Shown piece after piece: positions 1 through 7,480 of a DNA stretch of 64,000 nucleotides. Location of the stretch: positions 287,025 to 351,024 of the forward strand of contig JAMPDX010000001.1 of the NCBI GenBank assembly GCA_023665425.1, given 5' to 3'. The notes below the pieces were generated by a model. That model was not told where the DNA came from, did not search any database, and saw only the letters and a list, made by a program, of their open reading frames with translations. The translations under genes were made by a program, and so were the position numbers. Position 1 is the stretch's first letter, and each line of letters starts with the position of its first letter. Source of the DNA: Muribaculaceae bacterium (GTDB lineage Bacteria > Bacteroidota > Bacteroidia > Bacteroidales > Muribaculaceae).

Positions 1-613
1 CCCCGCACACCCACGGCTGTCGCCGCGTGTGTACGGGGTTACTATAAGTCGGTGTCCTGACGGACACCATCCCTGCATATACAACCTATACAGCCTCGTA
101 ATACGTCTGTGATCATCAACCGCCCCTGTCTGCTGAGCAGTAAATCGGCGGGCTACGCACGCCACGTGTATGTCTGTCTGACCCCGCACACCCACGGCTA
201 CGCCGCGTGTGTACGGGGTTACTATAAGTTGGTGTCCTGACGGACACCATCCCTGCATATACAACCTATACAGCCTCGTAATACGTCTGTGATCATCAAC
301 CGCCCCTGTCTGCTGAGCAGTAAATCGGCGGGCTACGCACGCCACGTGTATGTCTGTCTGACCCCGCACACCCACGGCTACGCCGCGTGTGTACGGGGTT
401 ACTATAAGTTGGTGTCCTGACGGACACCATCCCTGCATATACAACCTACACAGCCTTGTAATGCGCCTGTGTTCATCACCCCCCTGTCCGCTGAGCAGTA
501 AATCGGCGGGGAACGCACGCCACGTGTATGTCTACCTAACCCCGCACACCCATGGCTATGCAGTGTATGTACGGGTTACTATAAGTCGTGGTCATAACGG
601 ACACTTCGAAACT
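1..613. repeat. Tandem array of ~180 bp hairpin-rich repeat (3.5 copies)
   Basis: Copies begin at 1, 182, 362 and 540, each with CCCCGCACACCCA. Copies 1 and 2 (181 and 180 nt) differ by two substitutions and one indel, copy 3 (178 nt) carries about a dozen changes, and copy 4 is truncated and degenerate, fading out near 613. Each full unit has a hairpin from CCCCGCACAC pairing imperfectly with GTGTGTACGGGG, a perfect 6 bp hairpin GTGTCC-TGAC-GGACAC, and a short GGCG/CGCC hairpin near its end. No frame stays open through the array convincingly. The array starts at the first base of the window, so it may extend upstream. Function unknown; a structured non-coding RNA array or a satellite-like intergenic repeat are both possible. 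Confidence 0.9.
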
Positions 614-738
614 TAAAATGTTCATTTATACTACTCCAAGCTATCACATATAAGCTAAACGACGGACGACATAGAGAATAATGAGTGATAAATATTGGGG
701 ATTTATTGATATGGATTGTGGTAAATTTGTCTTTTTTA

Positions 739-779
739 TTTTGATGGGGTGGAAATCTGAAAAATTTTATCTAAATTTG
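739..779 (+). promoter_or_regulatory. Possible sigma-ABfr promoter of the lipoprotein gene
   Basis: A -7 box TAAATTTG lies at 772-779, 12 nt before the chosen ATG at 792. The nearest TTTTG (739-743) is 28 nt upstream, longer than the usual ~20 nt spacing, so only the -7 box is well supported. Confidence 0.4.
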
Positions 780-791
780 CAAAAAAATAAT

Positions 792-1385
792 ATGATGAAT
801 AAGGTTATATTTAGGCTGCTGTCTTTGGTTCTATTGGGATTAACCGGTTGTGCAAAAGTAAATCAAGGTGCGACTGAAGAAACAGTTTCAGTATCTGACT
901 TTGATGAGCATGGTAATTTAAGATCAGAGGTTATAGAAAATTTCTTCAGGGAATTCCAAGAAGAAAACGAGGATTGGTTAAAAACTGAAGAGGGACATGA
1001 GCAGTTGATAAAGGCTTTTGAACATGAGATGAACTCCAATATAGACTTTGCTAAGGCTATAGCTTCATATGGAACGGAATATCAAAATTTGTCAAATATT
1101 CGTAGTGATGAGTCAATTTCGCCATATAGTAAAGAGGATGGTGAAGAAGGTGAAGTTAAAGCCTTTGAATTCGTTATTCCTGTAAAGTTGGTAAAACCCC
1201 TATATAATGGGCAAAAGGAGATTGACGTATGTTATGAAATAATAAGCATGATACCTTCTACGGTTGAGGAGCACTGGCGCCCGTATGTGAAAAATGCTAA
1301 CTTTGCCGATACTTTCAGTCCCTATTTTAAGAGTAATGTTGATGGTGAATTAAATTTGGGTTGTTTTGTTGTAACAAATAAATAG
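792..1385 (+). CDS. Putative lipoprotein of unknown function
   Basis: A 197-residue protein. The frame is open from 681, but the ATG at 792 is preferred: the translation from there begins MMNKVIFRLLSLVLLGLTGC, a lipoprotein signal with lipobox LTGC, and a Bacteroidota -7 box (772-779) ends just upstream. The longer start would bury the signal peptide and overlap the promoter. The mature part is acidic and hydrophilic (many Glu and Asp, no further membrane segment), with a beta-rich C-terminal half. I do not recognise a family. It sits between the repeat array and two further unknown genes, and its base composition is visibly more AT-rich than the rest of the window, which suggests accessory origin. 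Likely anchored in the outer or inner membrane facing the periplasm; this location is inferred from the lipobox. Confidence 0.7.
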   Translation: MMNKVIFRLLSLVLLGLTGCAKVNQGATEETVSVSDFDEHGNLRSEVIENFFREFQEENEDWLKTEEGHEQLIKAFEHEMNSNIDFAKAIASYGTEYQNLSNIRSDESISPYSKEDGEEGEVKAFEFVIPVKLVKPLYNGQKEIDVCYEIISMIPSTVEEHWRPYVKNANFADTFSPYFKSNVDGELNLGCFVVTNK

Positions 1386-1440
1386 CCTTAATAATATTGT
1401 CCTTAAGCTCTGAATTAAGTGAGCTATTTCATAGAATATT

Positions 1441-2019
1441 ATGCGTGTAGCCGATAATAGTGGAAATGATGCCATGGAAGTCAATGGGATGCCGGAAGAT
1501 GGTAGCCGACGCAAAGTGCGACGCGTTAAGACTTTTCCGGAACTGTTGGAGAGACTGAAGGAAGAGTATTTGGAGTTGTTGCAAAAGTCTGTATCGTTTG
1601 CGGAAGATGAATTTGGTGTAAAGCATGGTTATATTTCGGCTCGTAGTAATACCGATTTGTATTTGCCGGAGGCAAAGCTTAGAATAATAGCATTAGAAAT
1701 AGGAGATAACACTATCGAAGAGTGGATCTCACGTGCACGGGCAAATGTATTGAAATCTGTTGTCCCCACACCGCCACAGATGGCTCTTGCATATACCAAG
1801 ACTCTCGACGGATTGTGCAATAAATTGAAGACTACGATGGATGATGGTATTATTTTCTATCAATACCAAGGCAAAATGGTACCTCAAATCAGTGACGCAA
1901 ACAGGAAAAAGATGCATATCTTAGCTCGTCAAATTGTCAGTGTGGGACAACTACTTGCTCAAGACAGATACCATTGGCTTGTCCAAACATGGAAGGATTT
2001 TGAAAAGGCCCATCAATGA
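1441..2019 (+). CDS. Hypothetical protein, first gene of an overlapping pair
   Basis: A 192-residue soluble-looking protein without signal peptide or membrane segment. The N-terminal ~25 residues are polar and may be a tail; ATGs at codons 12 (1474) and 17 (1489) are alternative starts. The core is largely helical by eye, with an amphipathic stretch near residues 30-50 (FPELLERLKEEYLELLQKS) and a Trp-containing C-terminus. Family not recognised. The stop codon overlaps the ATG of the next gene (ATGA at 2016-2019), so the two are almost certainly co-translated and probably act together. The gene starts 55 nt after the lipoprotein gene, with no terminator seen between them. Cytoplasmic location is an inference. 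Confidence 0.7.
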   Translation: MRVADNSGNDAMEVNGMPEDGSRRKVRRVKTFPELLERLKEEYLELLQKSVSFAEDEFGVKHGYISARSNTDLYLPEAKLRIIALEIGDNTIEEWISRARANVLKSVVPTPPQMALAYTKTLDGLCNKLKTTMDDGIIFYQYQGKMVPQISDANRKKMHILARQIVSVGQLLAQDRYHWLVQTWKDFEKAHQ

Positions 2020-3401
2020 AATTACCATTAAATCTAAATAGTTTTCACGTAAGAAAGAGTGTTGATGTCACCATTAAGGATGTAAAAGGTGCTTATCGCG
2101 TTCATGGACATGATGTAATTGTATGTCTGAAGTCTAACGGGAAGTATTATATTTGTGGCGAAGTCAGGGAAGATGATGAACTATACCACGCTGTGGTCAA
2201 GGAGGTGACAGAGAGAATGCTTGATGCTTACTCTCGCCGTGAGCAGGCTTTCACATGTATGCATAAGTCGTCGCCTGCAATTTTGCTTACGGAGGATGTG
2301 AAGACCGAGATGGCATTATATGAGCAAGCGCAGTTTAAAAGGGCTGATTTCCCATTGTTTAAACCGGTGACGAACGATGTAGAGCGAGAGCTGGAGCACG
2401 AGGCAGCAATACGATTCGGCAATGTGTTGGAGGACCGTACTGCCGAACGTGAACAGTTTGTCAGGGATCGGCTGAAAGAAGAATATAGTGCGAGAGTATT
2501 GGCCTGGACAGATGCCTTGGCTTTTCATAAAAGTGTCCAAGACTTCAAAGAACGCCAATACAATAAGTTGTCAAAAGGAGAATACGAGCGGACCATGTTG
2601 TCTAAACGGAGTTTTCTGGAGGGGAAATCTGGGGATGTCGAGAGAAGCTTGAAAGATCTATTGTCTAAGTTGCAGCTTCCATTTGATATTAGCGTAAATT
2701 GCCGGTATCAGCAAGCCGAACAGCGATTGGTGACACAAATAGAGTTGCCGGACAATCTTGAATTGCCTGATAAAGAGGCTCACCTTTCCGCAGCCGGTCT
2801 AATTGAAATTACGGCTAAAACAGATAGCGAACTTGATGCGATGCGCACTGACACGATACTCAGTATGGTGTATCACATTGGTGCTACACTGTTTACCGCA
2901 AGTGCCAACATAACTGTACATAAAGTGGATGTCTGGCTCAGTGGGTGCTCTGACGCTTTGTTAGCCGTAGAATTTCTGAGATCTGATATGGCTTGCCTTA
3001 ATTTAAAACATATATGCTTGTTGGCTGATTATTATAAGCGTCGGCGAAGAGATAATATAAGTGTTAGCGATGACATTATAAATCTTTTGCCAATGGGTGT
3101 TGGACCAAAACGTACCCCTATAGCAAGCCAAGAGAATATGGCTGCCGAGCCTCAGGCCGCTTATGCTCAACGATCTGATGCAGCCAGCAATTCAAGCAGG
3201 AATAAAAAATTTGTCGGGTTCCACTATGGGTGCAAACCTAATTGGGAAGTAGAAATCGACATAGCTCTGGAGATGTGCGACCTTCTGCCAAATGACCCTG
3301 TATTGCAGGTTTTAGTGCGAGCTGCACATGAAGTGGGGCAGCTGAGTGTCCATCTGCCCGGCAAGTATCAGGAAATATGGGAGCAGATAAATGTTGATTA
3401 G
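2016..3401 (+). CDS. Hypothetical protein, second gene of an overlapping pair
   Basis: A 461-residue protein overlapping its upstream partner by 4 nt (ATGA). Residues 1-75 look like a small mixed alpha/beta domain (VRKSVDVTIKDVKGAYRVHG... YYICGEVREDDELYHAVVKEV). Residues ~110-215 are charged and helical, coiled-coil-like. Residues ~218-310 alternate beta and helix (FDISVNCRYQQAEQRLVTQIELPDNLELP is the most distinctive part), reminiscent of the region downstream of DUF4236 domains in Bacteroidota proteins, but I cannot confirm that. Residues ~365-400 are a low-complexity Ala/Ser/Gln linker before a helical C-terminus. No signal peptide or transmembrane segment. No catalytic motif was identified, so the function is unknown; coupling to the 192-residue partner suggests a two-protein module. 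Confidence 0.75.
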   Translation: MKLPLNLNSFHVRKSVDVTIKDVKGAYRVHGHDVIVCLKSNGKYYICGEVREDDELYHAVVKEVTERMLDAYSRREQAFTCMHKSSPAILLTEDVKTEMALYEQAQFKRADFPLFKPVTNDVERELEHEAAIRFGNVLEDRTAEREQFVRDRLKEEYSARVLAWTDALAFHKSVQDFKERQYNKLSKGEYERTMLSKRSFLEGKSGDVERSLKDLLSKLQLPFDISVNCRYQQAEQRLVTQIELPDNLELPDKEAHLSAAGLIEITAKTDSELDAMRTDTILSMVYHIGATLFTASANITVHKVDVWLSGCSDALLAVEFLRSDMACLNLKHICLLADYYKRRRRDNISVSDDIINLLPMGVGPKRTPIASQENMAAEPQAAYAQRSDAASNSSRNKKFVGFHYGCKPNWEVEIDIALEMCDLLPNDPVLQVLVRAAHEVGQLSVHLPGKYQEIWEQINVD

Positions 3402-3506
3402 CACCAAGTGCAATACAACAAAAATACAAATTTACAACTCAATAGCTTTTTGGGTGTTATAAAAATATGAAGCTATAGTCAGTGGCTTTGTTTCAAAATT
3501 GTTTTT

Positions 3507-5000
3507 ATGAAGACGAAAAAGGTTGTATTGAGCTTGTTAGGAATAGTAGGTTGCATTATCTGTGTGTCAGCCGACACATTGCAGCCACAACGGCAAGGAG
3601 CATCGGACCAAAATGAAACCGATGCTGTGCAGGCATTATGTGGAGGATATGGCTATGGCATCGACGGCAGTTGTCTGCAAGAGCCGGGAGCTATGGCCGG
3701 AGCATACGTGTATGCCGGCACCGGATTGCCCTATGATGCCCCGGGGGAGACAGTTAGTGTGCCGGACTCATTGCAGGTTATATTCGTCAATCACATTGGG
3801 CGCCATGGGGCCAGATACTTATCATCAGATAAGTTTAGTAGAAAAGTGGAGAAGGCTATTAGCAAAGATGACGAACTCACTGAAGTGGGATTACGTGTGC
3901 ACCGCTTGTGTGTGATAGTCGACTCCCTGTCGGCCGGCCACTGGGGCGCATTGGATGAACTGGGCTGCCGCGAACAGTCAGGCATTGGCGAGCGCTTTGC
4001 CGAAAGATATTCCGGGCTGTTGGCAAATAATGATTCCATAATTGGGTTCTCATCATACATACCTCGATGTGTGATGAGTATGGATGAGATGACCCATGGT
4101 GTAGTGTGGGAAAATCGCGATTTGGAACTATCTCTCGGGAGTGGCAAACGCTATACCCCATTGGTACGTGCCTTCGACATAGACAGTGCATTCAAAGAGT
4201 ATCAAGACAGTCCTGCTTGGCACAATGCATACAATGAATTTCGCAATAAAACGTGTCCCACTGAGGTGGCTTTGCGGTTAAGTGAGCGAGGGTCACGCTT
4301 TCTGGAACGTATGTGTTGGGAATTGATAGTACGCGGTGTGCAGAACGCCGGAGGCCCCTTGGAGGCTGCACTGGCTGATACCTTGGCTTGCGACTGGCCG
4401 CCGGAGTGGGAGCTTGAGGCCGGTATGAGTAAAGACAAAGCAATGGAGGTGGCAGAGGCCTTATATAGGATTGTAGGAGGTAGCCAATCACTCTTCGTAA
4501 CAACAAATGTGCCCGATAACACTTATACCGGATGGTTAAACTACTTTACCGAGCAGGAATATGCCCGGCTCTGGGAGTGCTCCAATCTGAAGCATTATCT
4601 GGAGTGGACTACCACTTGTTATGGCGATGAGCCGGCTCGCATGGCAGAAGCCCTCTTACGAGAGATGCTCGCTACTATGGATGCAGCTGCTGCACCCGAT
4701 TACAACGGTCCGGCTGCTATAGTGCGCTTCGGCCATGCCGAGACGCTCATGCCCCTGTATGCTTTGATGCATCTGCCTGGGTGTTATTATGTCACTGATG
4801 ATTTGGGCACCGTGTCTGCGCATTGGCAGGACTTTGATGTGGTGCCTATGGCTGCCAATTTACAGATGGTGCTTACCCGTAGCAAAACCACGGGTAAAGA
4901 GTATCTGTTGATGTATCGCAATGAATGCCCGGTGGGGGCTCCTGAGCTATGGTCTAACGCGAAGGAGCGATTTGCGGGTTATCTTCCATCCTCCGAATAA
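3507..5000 (+). CDS. Histidine acid phosphatase, MINPP/phytase-like, secreted
   Basis: A 497-residue protein with an N-terminal signal peptide (MKTKKVVLSLLGIVGCIICV, cleavage probably near SA/DT). The branch-2 histidine phosphatase catalytic motif RHGAR is at residues 99-103 and the proton-donor motif HAE begins at His410; the HAE rather than HD form points to the multiple inositol polyphosphate phosphatase type, known in Bacteroides as secreted phytases. Expected role: periplasmic or surface hydrolysis of inositol phosphates to release phosphate. Substrate is inferred from the family motif, not shown. The gene stands alone on the plus strand; its last 47 nt overlap the 3' end of the convergent MATE gene. 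No clear TTTG/TAnnTTTG promoter was found in the 105 nt upstream gap. Confidence 0.88.
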   Translation: MKTKKVVLSLLGIVGCIICVSADTLQPQRQGASDQNETDAVQALCGGYGYGIDGSCLQEPGAMAGAYVYAGTGLPYDAPGETVSVPDSLQVIFVNHIGRHGARYLSSDKFSRKVEKAISKDDELTEVGLRVHRLCVIVDSLSAGHWGALDELGCREQSGIGERFAERYSGLLANNDSIIGFSSYIPRCVMSMDEMTHGVVWENRDLELSLGSGKRYTPLVRAFDIDSAFKEYQDSPAWHNAYNEFRNKTCPTEVALRLSERGSRFLERMCWELIVRGVQNAGGPLEAALADTLACDWPPEWELEAGMSKDKAMEVAEALYRIVGGSQSLFVTTNVPDNTYTGWLNYFTEQEYARLWECSNLKHYLEWTTTCYGDEPARMAEALLREMLATMDAAAAPDYNGPAAIVRFGHAETLMPLYALMHLPGCYYVTDDLGTVSAHWQDFDVVPMAANLQMVLTRSKTTGKEYLLMYRNECPVGAPELWSNAKERFAGYLPSSE

Positions 5001-6342
5001 TTCTAATCTGATAAATCAGCATACCTATTGTAACGAAAGTAGCAATGGCATCGGAGATAGGGAATGCTGACCAAATACCCCTTAGCCCCCAGAAGGGAGG
5101 GAGGATGTAGATGAGAGGTATCATAAAGATAATTTGTCGGGTGAGAGACAGGAAAATGGCCTTACCGGCCATGCCAAGACTCTGGAAGAAGTTAGTGCTG
5201 ACAATCTGAAAGCCCACCATCCAGAAGCTAAGAGTCGTGATGCTCAAACATGTTACAGCGGCTTGTATTTGTGCCGGGTCTTGCATGAAGAGTCCTGCAA
5301 TTGTGGCCGGGAAGAGGTGGGCGAAGATGCATCCTATTGTAGTGATGCTGAAGCCGGCTATTGCGGCCAATGTGAGAGTGCGGAACAGACGTTTATATTT
5401 GCCGGCACCGAAGTTGTAGCCGAGTATAGGCTGCATACCTTGGCAGATACCAATCACAATCATGACGAAGACGGTGACATATCTGTTGAATGCTACAATA
5501 GCAGCTATGGCATTGTCTCCGCCATAGTGAAGCAGCGAGTTGTTCATTATGGCATTAATGCCGGCATTTGCGAGGTTAATGAGGAAAGGCGCCATACCTA
5601 TCATGATGATGGATTTGACTATGGGCCAATGCAACCGTGTGGTGTGAGGCTTGAAAGTGAGTTCGTGCTTGGGATTGAAGAAGTGGGAGAGTACGAAGAA
5701 TGCCGTTATTGCCATTGATATGTCAGTAGCGAGGGCGGCACCCCAAATGCCAAATCCAAAACCGAAGAGGAAGATTGGCGCGAGAATGGCGTTCAACACA
5801 GCACCCAATATGTTGGTAAGCATAGCTTTACGCGGATATCCGGTAGCACGCATCACATTGTTGTAGGAGAAAGTGAGATTGATGAGCACCATACCCGGGA
5901 TAATCCATTGCATGAATTCACGAGCGTATGGCAATGAGGCCTCGGATGCTCCGAATGTGCGCAGTATCGGGTCAATGAAAATGAAGAAGCAAGTCATGTA
6001 GATTATGCCGATGATGATAGTCATCATCACCGAGTTGCCAAGTATTTGCTCAGCCCTTGGCTTGTCTTTCTGTCCAAGTACAATAGAGATGCGAGTAGCT
6101 GCACCGGCACCGATAAGCATACCCAAGGCACCCGAGAGTGTCATGACCGGGAATGTGACGGCTATACCGGCTATTACATTAGGGTCGTCTATCGCGTGGC
6201 CAATGACAATGGAGTCAATGAGATTGTATAAGGCAGTAACGACAGTGCCTATTACTGCCGGCAGGCTGTACTTCCACAAGAGGTGTCCTATGGGAGCATT
6301 GGCTAATTCATGAAGTCGGTCAGCTGAATTGGTATCTTTCAT
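4954..6342 (-). CDS. MATE family efflux transporter
   Basis: A 462-residue multi-spanning protein with the usual MATE length and about twelve hydrophobic segments in two related halves. The N-terminal signature APIGHLLWKYSLPAVIGTVV and the internal stretch IVIGHAIDDPNVIAGIAVTFP are typical of DinF/NorM-like Bacteroidota pumps. Expected role: cation-coupled drug or metabolite export across the inner membrane; substrate unknown. A possible -7 box (TAAATTTG on the minus strand, 6367-6374) precedes the ATG, but its -33 position falls where a small inverted-repeat element begins. The C-terminal codons overlap the phosphatase gene in antisense. Confidence 0.92.
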   Translation of the reverse strand: MKDTNSADRLHELANAPIGHLLWKYSLPAVIGTVVTALYNLIDSIVIGHAIDDPNVIAGIAVTFPVMTLSGALGMLIGAGAATRISIVLGQKDKPRAEQILGNSVMMTIIIGIIYMTCFFIFIDPILRTFGASEASLPYAREFMQWIIPGMVLINLTFSYNNVMRATGYPRKAMLTNILGAVLNAILAPIFLFGFGFGIWGAALATDISMAITAFFVLSHFFNPKHELTFKPHTTRLHWPIVKSIIMIGMAPFLINLANAGINAIMNNSLLHYGGDNAIAAIVAFNRYVTVFVMIVIGICQGMQPILGYNFGAGKYKRLFRTLTLAAIAGFSITTIGCIFAHLFPATIAGLFMQDPAQIQAAVTCLSITTLSFWMVGFQIVSTNFFQSLGMAGKAIFLSLTRQIIFMIPLIYILPPFWGLRGIWSAFPISDAIATFVTIGMLIYQIRIIRRMEDNPQIAPSR

Positions 6343-6396
6343 AATCTATCTATCGCAAATCTTCTGCAAATTTAACAAAAAAATCTTAAATAGAGT

Positions 6397-6541
6397 TTAG
6401 TGATGATTAAAAAATAAAGGGGTAAATTTTGTATGATGATTAAGATTACCAATCGGTATTTTTTGAAGTCTTTTCGAGTGATTTTCTTCCATCTTAAAAG
6501 ACTTCAAAAAATTAACCAAGTTATTATTTAATCATCACTTA
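6397..6541. mobile_element. Possible MITE-like element with terminal inverted repeats
   Basis: The 12 bp terminal inverted repeats GTGATGATTAAA (6400-6411) and TTTAATCATCAC (6527-6538) are perfect and are flanked by TTA on both sides (6397-6399, 6539-6541), which could be a target duplication. Inside lies a perfect 16 bp inverted repeat (6459-6474 TTTTTTGAAGTCTTTT, 6496-6511) with a 21 nt loop. The whole is ~145 bp, AT-rich, without an ORF. The inner hairpin with its T- and A-rich arms could also work as a terminator for the WYL operon, so the mobile-element reading is not certain. Confidence 0.45.
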
Positions 6542-6560
6542 GCCGCAATGAAAAATAACT

Positions 6561-7478
6561 CTATTCTTCCGAAGGTTTGATGGATAGGTAGGAGTAGTTG
6601 TCAAGTGTCTTAGCAAGCTGGTTTGCCACCATAATGGCCAGAGAGCGAGGCTCAAGGACTGTGACCTCGGGGCCCATTGCAATAATCTCTCGGACCAGGT
6701 CGGGAGTGATACGCAGCTGATAAGTGAAGAAAGAGCAATCTGAGAATATATCTTCCTGCTGAGAATGATGTAGTGGTAACCCCCTTAGATAATTAGCGTA
6801 ATATGGCTTTACTTTGAGTTTAACTTTCCGGGCCTCGGCATGAGAATAAGTGATGCCATAAATGTCACCAAAAAAGGCCTCGGGGTCAGGCACCTCATCG
6901 GGGTTAAAGGTATCTGTCAATGTCACCAGATTGGTGATGCGGTCAAGAGCGTAAGTGCGCACGGAGCCGTCACGTCTCTGACCTATAATATACCATCGCT
7001 GTTTGAACAAACGGAGAAAGAAGGGCTTGAGAGTGATACCGTCCTGAGGAAGAGGACGGGTATAGCCGTTGTATGTAAAGCAGACTAATTTGTTTTCGCG
7101 TATAGCATTGATAAAGGGAGACAAATGCCTACGTGCCGAGGGCACCTTCTCTACCACAATGCGGTCTGAGACATCTCTCACGTCAGACATCGCGTGTCGA
7201 AGTGCGTATGAGTCGAGCATCCAGTTGCGAAAATCTTTCTTGCCCTCGCCGTCAACATTCTCTATATAATACTGATAAGCATTGTCGCACTTTATCTCGA
7301 TACCGAATAGGCGCTCTATCTCTCGACGATAGGCGAAAAAGGAGCGATGTGGTATTGGGTTGCCATCGCCATGCGATGAGCGTTGCCATAGGTTTGAGAG
7401 CTCTTGACGTGTGATGCGTCCATGAGATGTTATTGTATCGATAATCCAAATATATATATTAAGACTTTCAGTACTCAT
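6561..7478 (-). CDS. WYL-domain transcriptional regulator
   Basis: A 305-residue regulator. The N-terminal ~75 residues form a helix-turn-helix-like region (ITRQELSNLWQRSSHG... HRSFFAYRREIERLFGI). The WYL domain follows at ~125-200, with the signature QRWYIIGQRRDGSVRTYALD around residues 168-187, then the WYL C-terminal extension. WYL domains sense ligands, often nucleic acid or nucleotide-like, and tune DNA binding. Last gene of the tsaD-cinA-HAD-GT-WYL run; its ATG lies 2 nt after the stop of the preceding gene. The target is unknown. Such regulators sometimes control stress or defence genes, but nothing here shows that. Confidence 0.9.
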   Translation of the reverse strand: MSTESLNIYIWIIDTITSHGRITRQELSNLWQRSSHGDGNPIPHRSFFAYRREIERLFGIEIKCDNAYQYYIENVDGEGKKDFRNWMLDSYALRHAMSDVRDVSDRIVVEKVPSARRHLSPFINAIRENKLVCFTYNGYTRPLPQDGITLKPFFLRLFKQRWYIIGQRRDGSVRTYALDRITNLVTLTDTFNPDEVPDPEAFFGDIYGITYSHAEARKVKLKVKPYYANYLRGLPLHHSQQEDIFSDCSFFTYQLRITPDLVREIIAMGPEVTVLEPRSLAIMVANQLAKTLDNYSYLSIKPSEE

Positions 7479-7480
7479 AA

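Noticed and set aside
1-613. CRISPR array
   Set aside because: The repeated unit is ~180 bp with no short-repeat/unique-spacer alternation; the whole unit repeats.
389-616. 75-codon open frame in the repeat array
   Set aside because: It lies inside copies 3-4 of a non-coding repeat, has no homologous frame preserved in copies 1-2 and no promoter.
5134-5718. 194-codon plus-strand frame inside the MATE gene
   Set aside because: Antisense shadow of a well-supported transporter gene; composition reflects the reverse frame.
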